A stretch of 64,000 nucleotides of DNA from Fontibacillus puldeungensis. Its GTDB lineage: Bacteria > Bacillota > Bacilli > Paenibacillales > Paenibacillaceae. A program made the translations under genes and the position numbers. The DNA lies in the NCBI RefSeq assembly GCF_042678945.1, contig NZ_JBHTLM010000003.1, forward strand, positions 1 to 64,000, given 5' to 3'. The notes under the pieces are model-generated. The model did no database searches. It was not told where the DNA came from and saw only the letters and a program-made list of their open reading frames with translations. Positions 25,742-35,211 of this stretch are shown here, in pieces; position 1 is the first letter of the stretch, and the number at the start of each line of letters is the position of its first letter.

Positions 25742-27262
25742 TTGCCATTCATAGGAAAACTGGCACCGGGAGACATATTAGCAAAACGCTACTATATTGA
25801 GCGCGTTATTGGACAAGGCGGAATGAGTAGAGTGTATCTCGGGGCCGACTTAAAGCTTCCGGGCAAGCTTTGGGCGATCAAAGAGAGTATTTCCCCTCGG
25901 GGGGAGCAGCAGCAAATGGCAAAGGAAGCTGAGCTGTTGATCTCACTAAATCATCATCGTTTGCCGAGAATTGTTGACTTTGTAGGGTGCGATCAGGACG
26001 GATATTTCTATATTGTCATGGACTGCATTGAAGGCGTGCATTTGGATCGCTATGTCAAAGAGCTTGGCGACAGTCTGGATACAGAGGATCTCCTCCATTT
26101 CGCTCTGCAAATTACAGAGGGATTGCATTATCTGCACACCCATGATCCTGCGATTATTCATCGGGATTTGAAGCCTTCAAATCTACTGGTCGATCATAAG
26201 GGGGAAATTCGGTTTATCGATTTTGGAATCGCCCGTATGTATTCGGCAAATAAGCCCGAGGACACCGTCCTTTTAGGTACTGTCGGCTTTGCCGCACCGG
26301 AGCAGTATGGGGGACGGCAAACGGATGGACGCACAGATTTGTATTCACTTGGAGCCGTAATATTGTACCTCGGAACCAGATTGCATTTTAGTGTATGGTC
26401 CACAGAAGCAGAGGTCAGCTTTCGAAATCAAGGACATGCCGCACTGGTTCCGATCGTTAGAAGGCTGCTGCAGACGGATCCTTTGGCTCGCTTTGCCTCA
26501 GCGGAAGAGACAAGCGCTGCTTTGCGTGACTTAATGTTGCAAAAATCGGCACCCTCTCATAGCAGGGTGAGGCACCCTTCAGATAATAAAACACGTAGAG
26601 GTCGCGCCACAGTCATTGCTGTTATGGGGGTGGGGGCAGGGGTGGGGACGACTCACACCGCGATTGCGTTGGCCCATGTGTTGTCCCATAGCTTTAGGAA
26701 GGTGGTGATTGCTGAAATGGAGGCCAAATCGACGGCATTCCAGAGACTGGCTCGGATTGTTGAAGGAACAAGAGCCTCAGCTGGGGCACCCGGCTGTACT
26801 TTTCGCATTGACCGTGTGCAATATGTAAGGACGCCTTCAAGGTCCGACATGATTGATTTATTGACGGGTAAATACGAAATTATCATTTGTGATCTTGGGA
26901 CCGGCCGGAGCAAAGAACTGCAGGAGGAATTCAAACGAGCTGATATTTCTATTGCGGTTGGGGCGGCTGCGGAATGGAAAATAGAGGAGCTTGAACGTTT
27001 CAAAGCTACTACTATAGCAGATGAACGTTTATCCGCTAGCTTAAAATATTGTGTTCCGCTTGCCTCGACGTCCATATTGCGGCGACTTGGCAAAACGCTT
27101 CGGACCCGCAGCATATTTACCGTTCCGGCTGAGCCTGTCCCGTTTGACCCGAGTGAGGAAACTACCACTGCATTACATGCAGTAGTCAGTGACATACTTC
27201 CCTCGCCAGTGCGTTCAGTCAGAAGCTTTCGAACATGGCAAAGACCGAAGGAAAGGAAGTGA
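25742..27262 (+). CDS. Ser/Thr protein kinase fused to a MinD/TadZ-like domain
   Basis: 506 residues. Residues about 17-265 are a eukaryotic-type kinase with all key motifs: GQGGMSRVYLG, the Lys in WAIKES, HRDLKPSN, DFG and GTVGFAAPEQYGG, so activity is likely. Instead of the usual membrane segment and PASTA repeats, the C-terminal half is a MinD/CpaE-type domain: VMGVGAGVGTTHTAIALAHVL, a deviant Walker A with Thr where Lys is normal, then IIICDLGTG in place of Walker B. CpaE/TadZ proteins position Tad machines. TTG 25742 has AAAGGAGG upstream. First gene of the locus; the next gene start overlaps its stop. Confidence 0.85.
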   Translation: MPFIGKLAPGDILAKRYYIERVIGQGGMSRVYLGADLKLPGKLWAIKESISPRGEQQQMAKEAELLISLNHHRLPRIVDFVGCDQDGYFYIVMDCIEGVHLDRYVKELGDSLDTEDLLHFALQITEGLHYLHTHDPAIIHRDLKPSNLLVDHKGEIRFIDFGIARMYSANKPEDTVLLGTVGFAAPEQYGGRQTDGRTDLYSLGAVILYLGTRLHFSVWSTEAEVSFRNQGHAALVPIVRRLLQTDPLARFASAEETSAALRDLMLQKSAPSHSRVRHPSDNKTRRGRATVIAVMGVGAGVGTTHTAIALAHVLSHSFRKVVIAEMEAKSTAFQRLARIVEGTRASAGAPGCTFRIDRVQYVRTPSRSDMIDLLTGKYEIIICDLGTGRSKELQEEFKRADISIAVGAAAEWKIEELERFKATTIADERLSASLKYCVPLASTSILRRLGKTLRTRSIFTVPAEPVPFDPSEETTTALHAVVSDILPSPVRSVRSFRTWQRPKERK

Positions 27263-28194
27263 AAAGGATGCCTAGGCTCAGGCAGAAAACGAAGCAATTA
27301 CTATTTGCCGGTTTAGCAGGTGTGTTGGTTACAGGATTGATTTTCATGGGATTCGTCATTTATTACGGCAAGCACCAAAGAGAAATGCGGCTCACACAAA
27401 AACAAAGCTATGAAACACAAATTGCTCAGCTGCGAGAAGCAGCAGTGAATAAAATAGTACAAGGTTGGGTGCCTGCAAAGGATATTCCAGCGGGGCATCG
27501 TATCGGGGCGGATGAACTAATGGAAGTTGAGCTTCCGGCTGATAGCGTTCCAGATGATGTATTCAAGTCCAAGGAGGATATCGCCGGTAAAATTGCAAAA
27601 ATATCGCTACGCTCGTCTACTTTGTTGACAGAAACGCTGCTATATGACGAGGAGCCGACGCCGAATGATTTAAGGTGGCGAGAAATGAGCTTCGTACAGC
27701 TCCCAAGTATGCTGAAAAAGAATCATGTTGTAGACATTCGTATTCAGTTTCCAACGGGTCAGGATTACATCCTCCTTTCTAAGAAAAAAGTAGAGGATTT
27801 AGTTTCAGGTACAGTAACGATGACTTTAAATGAGTCGGAAATTTTGTCACTGTCGAGCGCTATCGTTGACGCTTACTTGCATAAAGCTTCAATTTACGCA
27901 CTTACCTATGTAGAGCCATATTTGCAAAGTAAGGCAATACCTACATACCCAGCCAGCGATGCTGTACTGCAGCTGATCCGGAAGGATCCGAACATCATAA
28001 AGCAAGCCGAAATTGCGCTAAACGACGCTGCACGAAAGAGATTGGAAAGCGATTTGCTTACGATGAACCCACAGCAGGTTGCGGAGTTTACCAGTAGCCA
28101 TACTGCCGAGGTTCCGGTTCAACCTCCGCTTGTAAAGGCGCCAGCAGATCAAGACAGCTTTGAAATGAGCGGGCAAGATGAAGGGAGGAAGTAA
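27259..28194 (+). CDS. CpaB/RcpC-like SAF-domain protein
   Basis: 311 residues. A short basic tail and one membrane segment (about 12-33, LLFAGLAGVLVTGLIFMGFV) are followed by a SAF domain (WVPAKDIPAGHRIGADELMEV to LRSSTLLTETLL) and about 170 less familiar residues. This is the layout of CpaB/RcpC, a Tad pilus assembly protein which in Gram-negatives touches the secretin; here there is no outer membrane, so it may work at the cell wall. GTG 27259 overlaps the TGA of the kinase gene; ATG 27268 is the alternative. Confidence 0.75.
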   Translation: MKRMPRLRQKTKQLLFAGLAGVLVTGLIFMGFVIYYGKHQREMRLTQKQSYETQIAQLREAAVNKIVQGWVPAKDIPAGHRIGADELMEVELPADSVPDDVFKSKEDIAGKIAKISLRSSTLLTETLLYDEEPTPNDLRWREMSFVQLPSMLKKNHVVDIRIQFPTGQDYILLSKKKVEDLVSGTVTMTLNESEILSLSSAIVDAYLHKASIYALTYVEPYLQSKAIPTYPASDAVLQLIRKDPNIIKQAEIALNDAARKRLESDLLTMNPQQVAEFTSSHTAEVPVQPPLVKAPADQDSFEMSGQDEGRK

Positions 28195-28195
28195 G

Positions 28196-28897
28196 GTGAA
28201 GCGGTGGTTGTTTGTCGGAAAAAGTGATAAGCGCGACTTACTGTTATATTTATGCAGCGCGCTAGCTGCCTCAGGTCTGAGGGTTCTGCTGGTAGATGCG
28301 ACGGAGGATAATAAATACCGTTATTCTGTTAGAGGGATGGAACCACTTCTCCCGGTTACTGAGTTTTGTGGATTCGATGTAGCCCTAGGGCTCTCTGCTA
28401 CTACACAGGGAGAACCCGGCTGCGCCTCATATGAAAAATACGACTACGAACTATATGATCTGCAGTCACTTCGGTATTTTTCATACGAATCTTTTTCCTC
28501 TGCCGATGAAGTGTTATGGGTCACGACCTTTGACCGATATGAGGTGGAGTCTAGTGCCGCTTGGTTTCGAAGCTTGCTGCACACCTGGCCCGAGCTTAAG
28601 GGCTTGCGAGTGCGAAGTGTGTACATCAGAACAGTAGACAGTTTTTTAAATACGGAATATATCATGGGTTTTATGGATGGTTTACCGATTGATTGGCACC
28701 CCCAAGAAATAAGTATTCCTTGGAATGAACTGAATTTGGCCGTGCAAATCGAGAATGACCACGCCAATCAGCTGCGAATTAAACGGATATCGAGATCATA
28801 TAAGCGAGCGCTGCGAAGCCTGCTTGAAGAACTTACGGGCTGGGAAGCCGCATCTGCCAAAAAAGCGCTTCGTCGGGCAGAAAGGAGGCAGGCATGA
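28196..28897 (+). CDS. MinD-fold protein with degenerate nucleotide-binding loop
   Basis: 233 residues. The start KRWLFVGKSDKRDLLLYLCSALAASGLRVLLVDAT resembles the first strand, loop and helix of MinD/ParA ATPases, but the loop GKSDKRD is no working Walker A. The rest (VLWVTTFDRYEVE, a basic helical end) fits that fold loosely. GTG 28196 stands 7 bases after GGGAGG and one base after the previous stop. Probably a structural partner in the Tad-like machine; a separate function cannot be excluded. Confidence 0.55.
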   Translation: MKRWLFVGKSDKRDLLLYLCSALAASGLRVLLVDATEDNKYRYSVRGMEPLLPVTEFCGFDVALGLSATTQGEPGCASYEKYDYELYDLQSLRYFSYESFSSADEVLWVTTFDRYEVESSAAWFRSLLHTWPELKGLRVRSVYIRTVDSFLNTEYIMGFMDGLPIDWHPQEISIPWNELNLAVQIENDHANQLRIKRISRSYKRALRSLLEELTGWEAASAKKALRRAERRQA

Positions 28898-29739
28898 CCA
28901 GAATCATGTTTTGGGACCCGGGACATGGCGGTGCTGCTCACTTAGCCGTCGGCTGTGCTGTGACGCTTGCACTTCACCACACTGAACGTATGCTGTTGTT
29001 TAACGTTGGCAGAGCCTCATACGGTGTGGAGGAAGGTTTGAGAACGGAGATGCGCGATACCGATGGACTTGGTCAGGCTTTACATTTCTCTGAGCATGGA
29101 CTGGATGCGCTGCTTAGAGTATCAGAGAGCGGGCGATTGACTAAAGCTAACTTTTCCGACTATACCTTGCCGCTGGTAGGAGGAAGGCTTGATCTAGCAT
29201 GCGGCTGTAGGTCCGAGAGCCTAGATGCCACCGGGACAACGATCAGGGATACGAAGATCAACGATTTGCTCATGGTTGCAGACCAAAGCTATGACCTATT
29301 GATGCTCCACATCCATGATAAACGACCAATTGTTGATACTTTCGCTGCACAAAATTGCGATGTGACCTTAGTTGTATTGGAGCAAAAACGTGTTCAACTG
29401 GATGCCTTTTTTTCGGAATTATCTCAAATGCCTGAACCGGAGAGACGCAAGCTGAACATTGCAATATATCCTTACGATCCGCAATCAAGCTGGAGTCTTG
29501 CCAATATAAAACGCCGATATAGCGTCTCCCTGTCACTCTTCAGTATTCCGTATAATACCGAATTTGCAGATGCATGGAATTCGAGAGAAGCTTTGAGCTT
29601 CTTCAGAAAATATAAGCTGGTTCTCAGTAAGGGAGGAGCACGTGAAGCCCTGCTTGGCAGTTATCGGAAACTAAGCCAGTGCTTACTGGATAGGGCGAGC
29701 AACATTTCCATCCATTCTACAAGTGGAAAGGGGGCTTAG
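28894..29739 (+). CDS. Second MinD-fold protein without a normal Walker A
   Basis: 281 residues. IMFWDPGHGGAAHLAVGCAVTLAL is at the place of the MinD P-loop, yet the lysines are gone. LLMVADQSYDLLMLHIHD and CDVTLVVLEQKRVQLDAF recall the second and third core strands of the fold. ATG 28894 overlaps the TGA of the previous gene (ATGA), so translation is coupled. With the kinase fusion and the previous gene it makes three MinD-like modules in a row. Confidence 0.55.
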   Translation: MTRIMFWDPGHGGAAHLAVGCAVTLALHHTERMLLFNVGRASYGVEEGLRTEMRDTDGLGQALHFSEHGLDALLRVSESGRLTKANFSDYTLPLVGGRLDLACGCRSESLDATGTTIRDTKINDLLMVADQSYDLLMLHIHDKRPIVDTFAAQNCDVTLVVLEQKRVQLDAFFSELSQMPEPERRKLNIAIYPYDPQSSWSLANIKRRYSVSLSLFSIPYNTEFADAWNSREALSFFRKYKLVLSKGGAREALLGSYRKLSQCLLDRASNISIHSTSGKGA

Positions 29740-29741
29740 CG

Positions 29742-31601
29742 TTGAACCCGTATGGAAATGTGTTGGCAATAGGCTTAATTATACTGCTCGTATTCACTTT
29801 TTTGTGGGCTAAGGCTCGCTCGTCTATGAATCGTTTGCCTAAGCAATCTTTTTCCGAGGCTCGTTTCGCTCTTTCGTCCTTGATCGAATACGTAAAGCAG
29901 AGCCTGCACGAGCTAAGCCGAGCTCATCCTAATGACTGGGGAGTGGGAGAAGAATCCTGGAACCGAAGAGTCAAAGCCAGAACCGAGCTGCGTCAAGCGC
30001 TGCGGGGATGTACTTATGGGGATTTGCAGGATAAACGTTATGTAAAATCGTTTATTCGAGACATTTTGCAATCCGGGTACGGGGTTAGCGAGGAAAACAT
30101 TGACCGTATTATTCCTTTTCATGACAGGGACAGGCTAACCGCTCAGGAGCGCTTTGACATTGTGCTGTACTTGTACAAGCTGCAATACGATTTGGATGGC
30201 TTCACCAGGCTTATTGAAGAGTATGGTTTGGATGAGCAGAAACCTTCTATATCGGAGGATGGGACGTTTACCTATGAGATTAACGAAGATGATATGGATC
30301 ACTGTTTTTACATGGAATATCGGGTGCTTACGTTTCAGGAAAAGCTGGATATCGTCGTCCAAAGAGTCTACCAGGCTTATAAAGGCTTCTCTGTTGTAGA
30401 TGAGCTTAGGGAGCAGCGGATCGACGGGGTAAGCGGTGGCGTGAGCGGCATCCCTGACTCTCGGTGGGGAGAGGAGAACATGAGGCAACAAGAGGGCGAT
30501 ACACGATTGTCCCCATTGGATGAGGATGGTCATGCCATATCTCGCTCTTGCGATAGTGTCTGGGTGTTTTATCAGGGGAAAAGTATCCGTCTCTCCTTTC
30601 TTTCGTTTGGGAGTGAAGCCGAATTGAAACGGGTTTGTCAAAACATTTATAAGTATAACCTGCCAGGGCAGCTGTCTGAAGCAAATGGTTATAAGGTCAA
30701 TGAAATGAAGGACGGTTCACGAATCGTTGTCGTCAGGCCACCGTTTGCAGAATCATGGGCGTTCTTTATGCGAAAATTTGATGTTAAAACCGCGGTGCTT
30801 GAACAATTAATTCAAGGGGAGAATGCAGAGCTTCCTATTCAGCTTCTCAAATTTTTGATGAAGGGCAGCCGAATAACCTCGATTACCGGTTCGCAAGGTT
30901 CAGGGAAGACCACGTTGCTGATGGCATTGGTCAAACATATTTACGCTTCTTATACGCTACGGGTGCAGGAAATGTCATTCGAACTTAACCTGCGTAGTAT
31001 GTACAGCAGCCGAAATATTATGAGCTTTAAGGAAACGGATTACGTTAGTGGTCAAGCGGGATTGGACCTGCAGAAAAAGACTGATGGTACTGTCAACATT
31101 TTAGGTGAAGTAGCGACTGATGAGGTGGCGTCCTGGATGGTGCAGATGGCTCAGGTCGCCAGTTTATTTACATTATTTACGCATCATGCGAAAACATTCC
31201 GAGATTTGGTAGAGTCGCTGCGGAACTCACTTCTCAAAACCGGCATGTTTCGCGATGAGCATGCAGCCGAATTGCAGGTAGCGGGCGTCATTGATTTCGA
31301 TGTTCACCTAAAACGGGATATCACAGGCAAGCGATATATTGAACGCATTACAGAATGCTGCCGTATAGATGATTTGGTTGGCGTATCGGATGAAAATATG
31401 CAAAAAACTATGGCAGGCAATTTGCTAGGACGCAGTTATCAAGAACGAGTGATTGTTGAGTATCGGGATGGGGCATATGTCGCCGTTCACCCGATCTCAG
31501 AGCGATGCAGGGAGGCGATGAGCTCGCAGATGATTGCTCAGGATGCAGCAGCATTTCATCAATTTATGGGTGCATGTTGGGGTGAAGCGATTGGAGCTTA
31601 A
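29742..31601 (+). CDS. TadA/CpaF-type secretion ATPase with N-terminal membrane anchor
   Basis: 619 residues. Walker A is GSQGSGKTTLLMALV; the ILGEVATDE segment and the FTHHAKT box match the Asp/Walker B and His boxes of CpaF/TadA ATPases, the motor of Tad pili. An N-terminal membrane segment (VLAIGLIILLVFTFLWAK) is unusual for this normally cytoplasmic family. Residues about 40-250 are the expected helical N-terminal domain, with an inserted low-conservation stretch. TTG 29742 follows GGGGG. The gene lies between the MinD-like and TadB/C genes, as motors do in tad operons. Confidence 0.85.
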   Translation: MNPYGNVLAIGLIILLVFTFLWAKARSSMNRLPKQSFSEARFALSSLIEYVKQSLHELSRAHPNDWGVGEESWNRRVKARTELRQALRGCTYGDLQDKRYVKSFIRDILQSGYGVSEENIDRIIPFHDRDRLTAQERFDIVLYLYKLQYDLDGFTRLIEEYGLDEQKPSISEDGTFTYEINEDDMDHCFYMEYRVLTFQEKLDIVVQRVYQAYKGFSVVDELREQRIDGVSGGVSGIPDSRWGEENMRQQEGDTRLSPLDEDGHAISRSCDSVWVFYQGKSIRLSFLSFGSEAELKRVCQNIYKYNLPGQLSEANGYKVNEMKDGSRIVVVRPPFAESWAFFMRKFDVKTAVLEQLIQGENAELPIQLLKFLMKGSRITSITGSQGSGKTTLLMALVKHIYASYTLRVQEMSFELNLRSMYSSRNIMSFKETDYVSGQAGLDLQKKTDGTVNILGEVATDEVASWMVQMAQVASLFTLFTHHAKTFRDLVESLRNSLLKTGMFRDEHAAELQVAGVIDFDVHLKRDITGKRYIERITECCRIDDLVGVSDENMQKTMAGNLLGRSYQERVIVEYRDGAYVAVHPISERCREAMSSQMIAQDAAAFHQFMGACWGEAIGA

Positions 31602-33681
31602 ATCTGTTCTTCTACTCGTCATCGGCGTTTCTTTATTCTTTTGCATCGTATTAATAGCAGCAGGAAGACTGGTGAGTAAACGCGGGAGGGAAATGCACGG
31701 TTATCAGGAGACCCCTAATATAAAAAGAACTGGGACGATCATTGCCGATGTGCGCCGCATCTTATCTATGTTTGCTTTGAAGTCATATGCGATTTGGATG
31801 AAGATCCCGCCTCTTCGGTACTATGTTCTAAAAATACGAAGCCGACTTGCATTAATTCACCAATTCCATGAGTTTGAGCTGCGACGGCAAACGATGAAGT
31901 TTGCGTATCTGACCGTGGTCACCTTGTTCTTCACGATCATGATATTGATGCTGCTGAATCCTAGCTGGTTTTTCTTCCTAACCCTATTGATCGCTTGTGC
32001 AGTGATACAGGGAGTGCTGCTCGATGGATATGTGAATCGTCAGGAGAAGAAGCTTCTTGAGCAGATGCTGGATTTTTTCGCCGCTGTGAGGCATGCGTAT
32101 CATCGGCACGGAATGGTGGCTGATGCGATCGATGAAGCTGGAGAACAAATAGGCCGTGAGGTAGGCGTACACGCAAACCTTATTTTTGAGGCCATAACTC
32201 ATGTACAGCCAGATGAAGCGCTTGAGAAATATTATGAGACTGCTCCTAGCCGCTTTCTGAAAGCATTCGCCGGGATATCTCGATTGGTAATGGAATATGG
32301 TGACCGAAAACGGGCACAAGGATCGTTATACCTGCGCGGCATCTCTAGTTTGACCGGTGAGATCCAGCTTGAATTGATTCGCAAAAACAAACTGGACTAT
32401 TTTCTGAAAGGACTACACTTAATCGCCTTAACTCCTGTTTTTTTTACAAAACCGATTGAGTTGTGGGCGAGAAGCAATTTTCCGCTGATGGATCAGTTTT
32501 ATCTGAGCAAGGCGGGTATGGTCATAAAAATTAGCATCTTTCTTATCATTCTGATCGCTTATTTGTTGCTGCAAAAGCTGAGGAGTGAGGAGGAGACGAT
32601 GTATAGGGCTGGAAAAACCCGATCACCGTGGGAAGCTTATGTGTATGATCATAAGTTTGCTGGAGCTGCTTGCAAATGGTTTGTCCCCGCTCCTTCCTCT
32701 GAAGAACACTACCGGATTTCCCGACTACTCAAAGAGACGAATCATCCTTTGCGCCTTGAATGGTTCCAGGTTAGGAGGATCAGCGTATTCTTGATAGGTT
32801 TGCTTTTTACTATAGGTACATGCGTGACGATGCATTATGTAACTCAGCAAAGGATATTGGAGGAACCTCCATCGCAATCTATCTTCTTCGGTAAGCTCCC
32901 GGATGATGAAGCGAAAGCTGCACGCCAAGGAGCGATGTCCGATGCAAAGGTGATGCGCCATTTTCACCTCTCATCCGGTGTTAGCTACGATGATATCGTA
33001 GAATCGCTCACTTCGGTTTTGTCTGAGGATGGGAAATCCCCTTCAAGCGAGGAAATTAACATGACCGCACACCGTATAGTAGACAAGCTTAATCGCTGGA
33101 ATAACGAATATTTGAAGTGGTGGGAGGTGCTGCTTGCCTTGAGCATCGGCGGGATAGGATACTATGTTCCGCTTTGGACACTAATGTTTCAAAGGAAAAT
33201 GCGACTGATGGATATGCGGCATGAGGTATATCAGTTTCTGACAATGATTTCTATACTTAGGGAATTGGAACGGATTTCCGTCGAGGAAATCTTGGACTGG
33301 CTCACTACCTATGCTGTCATTTTCAAAATTCCACTTCAGAAGTGTCTCCTTGATTTTGACCATAGCGCTGAAGCTGCATTGCAGCAGCTAAAACAGGAGG
33401 CTCCTTTGGACGAATTTCAGAGGATGGCGGACAAGCTGCTCCTGGCGGCGGAGAAGATCTCGATTGCCGATGCTTTTGATGATTTGGATGGCGAGATGTC
33501 CTACCATTTTGAAAGACGTCGTCTTGATTACGAGAAATCGATCGATACAAAAGCAGGCTTAGGTCGTTTGATTGGTTTTACACCGATGTATTCGCTTATC
33601 TTTGCTTATTTGGTTATTCCACTCATTTGGATGAGCTTTCAGCAAATGGGCTTCTATTTTGAACAAATTCAAAAATTGTAA
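31582..33681 (+). CDS. TadB-TadC fusion, inner platform protein of a Tad-like system
   Basis: 699 residues with two T2SSF-type halves. The first (membrane segments near the N-terminus, helical block QMLDFFAAVRHAYHRHG, two membrane segments at about 285-350) looks like TadB; the second (membrane segments at about 405-425 and 515-535, block YQFLTMISILREL, last segment near the end) looks like TadC. These are normally separate genes. The start is uncertain: GTG 31582 and TTG 31591 both overlap the ATPase gene, and neither has a clear ribosome binding site, suggesting coupled translation. Confidence 0.75.
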   Translation: MKRLELKSVLLLVIGVSLFFCIVLIAAGRLVSKRGREMHGYQETPNIKRTGTIIADVRRILSMFALKSYAIWMKIPPLRYYVLKIRSRLALIHQFHEFELRRQTMKFAYLTVVTLFFTIMILMLLNPSWFFFLTLLIACAVIQGVLLDGYVNRQEKKLLEQMLDFFAAVRHAYHRHGMVADAIDEAGEQIGREVGVHANLIFEAITHVQPDEALEKYYETAPSRFLKAFAGISRLVMEYGDRKRAQGSLYLRGISSLTGEIQLELIRKNKLDYFLKGLHLIALTPVFFTKPIELWARSNFPLMDQFYLSKAGMVIKISIFLIILIAYLLLQKLRSEEETMYRAGKTRSPWEAYVYDHKFAGAACKWFVPAPSSEEHYRISRLLKETNHPLRLEWFQVRRISVFLIGLLFTIGTCVTMHYVTQQRILEEPPSQSIFFGKLPDDEAKAARQGAMSDAKVMRHFHLSSGVSYDDIVESLTSVLSEDGKSPSSEEINMTAHRIVDKLNRWNNEYLKWWEVLLALSIGGIGYYVPLWTLMFQRKMRLMDMRHEVYQFLTMISILRELERISVEEILDWLTTYAVIFKIPLQKCLLDFDHSAEAALQQLKQEAPLDEFQRMADKLLLAAEKISIADAFDDLDGEMSYHFERRRLDYEKSIDTKAGLGRLIGFTPMYSLIFAYLVIPLIWMSFQQMGFYFEQIQKL

Positions 33682-33702
33682 AAATCGAGGGAGGCATTAT
33701 CG

Positions 33703-34194
33703 ATGAACAACGCATCATCCGCATTAAAGGTTGCGGCAGGTATTTTCTTAACGATCGCCCTGATTACGATTGTAGTGATTTTATTTGTTTCGGCGCAGGA
33801 AGCTACTAAGACGGCACAAAACAATTTCTCTGATATCCAGACGGAACTATCACAAGCCTCGTTTACGGTTTATGATGATACGACGATCAGTGGTTCACAG
33901 GTTACTAACGCCTTGCGAAAATTTAAAGACCGGGAGCAGTTTGGGATCCTTGTAAGAACGGGTAAAAACAAATCCGGTGAATGGTATGGGAACATACTGA
34001 GCATTAGCGGTCAGGAGTCATCGGAGCAATTCGGCTCAGTTAATGGGACGAGCCAAGCGGATATAAGCAATTCCTGGAATGAAGTTTATGATCAATACGT
34101 AAATCCAAGCGGAAAATTTAAGGCTCGCGTAGTTAAGGATAATTCCAACGTGGTACGCGGATTGATTTTTACGCAGACAACCGTACCCCGCTAA
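33703..34194 (+). CDS. Small membrane-anchored protein, candidate pilin
   Basis: 163 residues: ten N-terminal residues, one strongly hydrophobic helix (VAAGIFLTIALITIVVILFV), then an extracellular domain of about 130 residues rich in Ser, Thr and Asn without Cys. This shape and its place after the platform gene suit a pilin or pseudopilin. The G-xxxx-E cleavage site of Flp prepilins is not visible, so it may stay unprocessed. GAGGGAGG stands before ATG 33703. No family recognised with certainty. Confidence 0.6.
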   Translation: MNNASSALKVAAGIFLTIALITIVVILFVSAQEATKTAQNNFSDIQTELSQASFTVYDDTTISGSQVTNALRKFKDREQFGILVRTGKNKSGEWYGNILSISGQESSEQFGSVNGTSQADISNSWNEVYDQYVNPSGKFKARVVKDNSNVVRGLIFTQTTVPR

Positions 34195-34199
34195 ATCAA

Positions 34200-34649
34200 A
34201 TGATTAATCATGTGAAAAGTATGCTTTGGCTGCTCTGTTCAGTATCGTTTTGCTTAACGGCAGTCATCATTACGCTAGATTCCAATACTAAGCAGGAACG
34301 CGCGTTGACAAGTCTAGCATCGTTCGTACAAGTTCAGCAAAAAAGTGTACATACAAACGTTAGCAGTCAGATAGAAAAACAAGGGACTACAGGTGAGTTA
34401 AGTCGGGAAAATGAAACGTACAGAGGTGTGGAAATATTGTATAGCCTGACTGAATTCATGAAGCTTGGGGTAATTGTTACAGTAGAAGGTGAAGTTGTTA
34501 TGGAAGCGTCGAACAGCCTTGATGAGGAGATGGTCGAGATCAAGCGTAATCTGGCATTGTCATTACTTGACCTAAACGGGCTGTATCAGGCAAGCCGAGC
34601 TTATGACGCGGTTGGTAACTTATCCGCCATCTCTTTTATCAAGCAGTAG
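34200..34649 (+). CDS. Small membrane protein of the Tad-like locus
   Basis: Not recognised. 149 residues with one N-terminal hydrophobic helix (MLWLLCSVSFCLTAVIITL) and a mixed-charge extracellular part. Starts 5 bases after the previous stop with no good ribosome binding site, so it is probably translationally coupled; ATG 34221 is a possible later start. Possibly a minor pseudopilin or assembly factor. Confidence 0.55.
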   Translation: MINHVKSMLWLLCSVSFCLTAVIITLDSNTKQERALTSLASFVQVQQKSVHTNVSSQIEKQGTTGELSRENETYRGVEILYSLTEFMKLGVIVTVEGEVVMEASNSLDEEMVEIKRNLALSLLDLNGLYQASRAYDAVGNLSAISFIKQ

Positions 34650-34659
34650 GGGGCATGCC

Positions 34660-35211
34660 ATGAGCAATCCATTATCAAAGGTTACGGCTGCGCTGCTGGC
34701 GGTTGTCCTGTTATTTCTTGTTCCTGCGGTTCAGTCAGCGCAGCGAGAAGAAGATATTAGATATCTGTCAGCATATCACTTGATGGTGCAATTTGCCGAC
34801 GCAGTGAGGAACAAGGGGTATGTGTCCGATACGATGTATGAGGATTTTACTAGAGAATTGGAGACCAAAGGGAGCTTATATGACATAGAGTTTGAGCATC
34901 GTCATAAGAAATATCATCCCGAATATGGAGACCCGGCCGACTCTGGAACTTTCCAGGGGAGATTTAGTGTCATTTACGATGCTTATTACACCCAGGATGT
35001 AATGAATGTCCTGTTCCCTGATTCTCCGACAACTGCCGATGAAGACGAGCGGAAATATTTGCTGCACGAAGGCGATTTTTTTACCGTCACAGTATTAGAC
35101 CGTTCAAGAAGTCCACTCAAGATGTTATCGGGATGGTTATATGGAGATGTGGCGCGGGCAGGCGGATCCCTTTTCACCTATGGAGGAATGGTGCTGAATG
35201 AAGATTACTGA
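34660..35211 (+). CDS. Exported or membrane-anchored protein of the Tad-like locus
   Basis: Not recognised. 183 residues with an N-terminal hydrophobic helix (VTAALLAVVLLFLVPAVQSA) that could be a signal peptide or anchor, followed by an acidic, Tyr-rich domain. ATG 34660 follows GGGGG. Its 3' end overlaps the next start by 14 bases. Place and shape suggest a TadE-like or pseudopilin-like part. Confidence 0.55.
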   Translation: MSNPLSKVTAALLAVVLLFLVPAVQSAQREEDIRYLSAYHLMVQFADAVRNKGYVSDTMYEDFTRELETKGSLYDIEFEHRHKKYHPEYGDPADSGTFQGRFSVIYDAYYTQDVMNVLFPDSPTTADEDERKYLLHEGDFFTVTVLDRSRSPLKMLSGWLYGDVARAGGSLFTYGGMVLNEDY

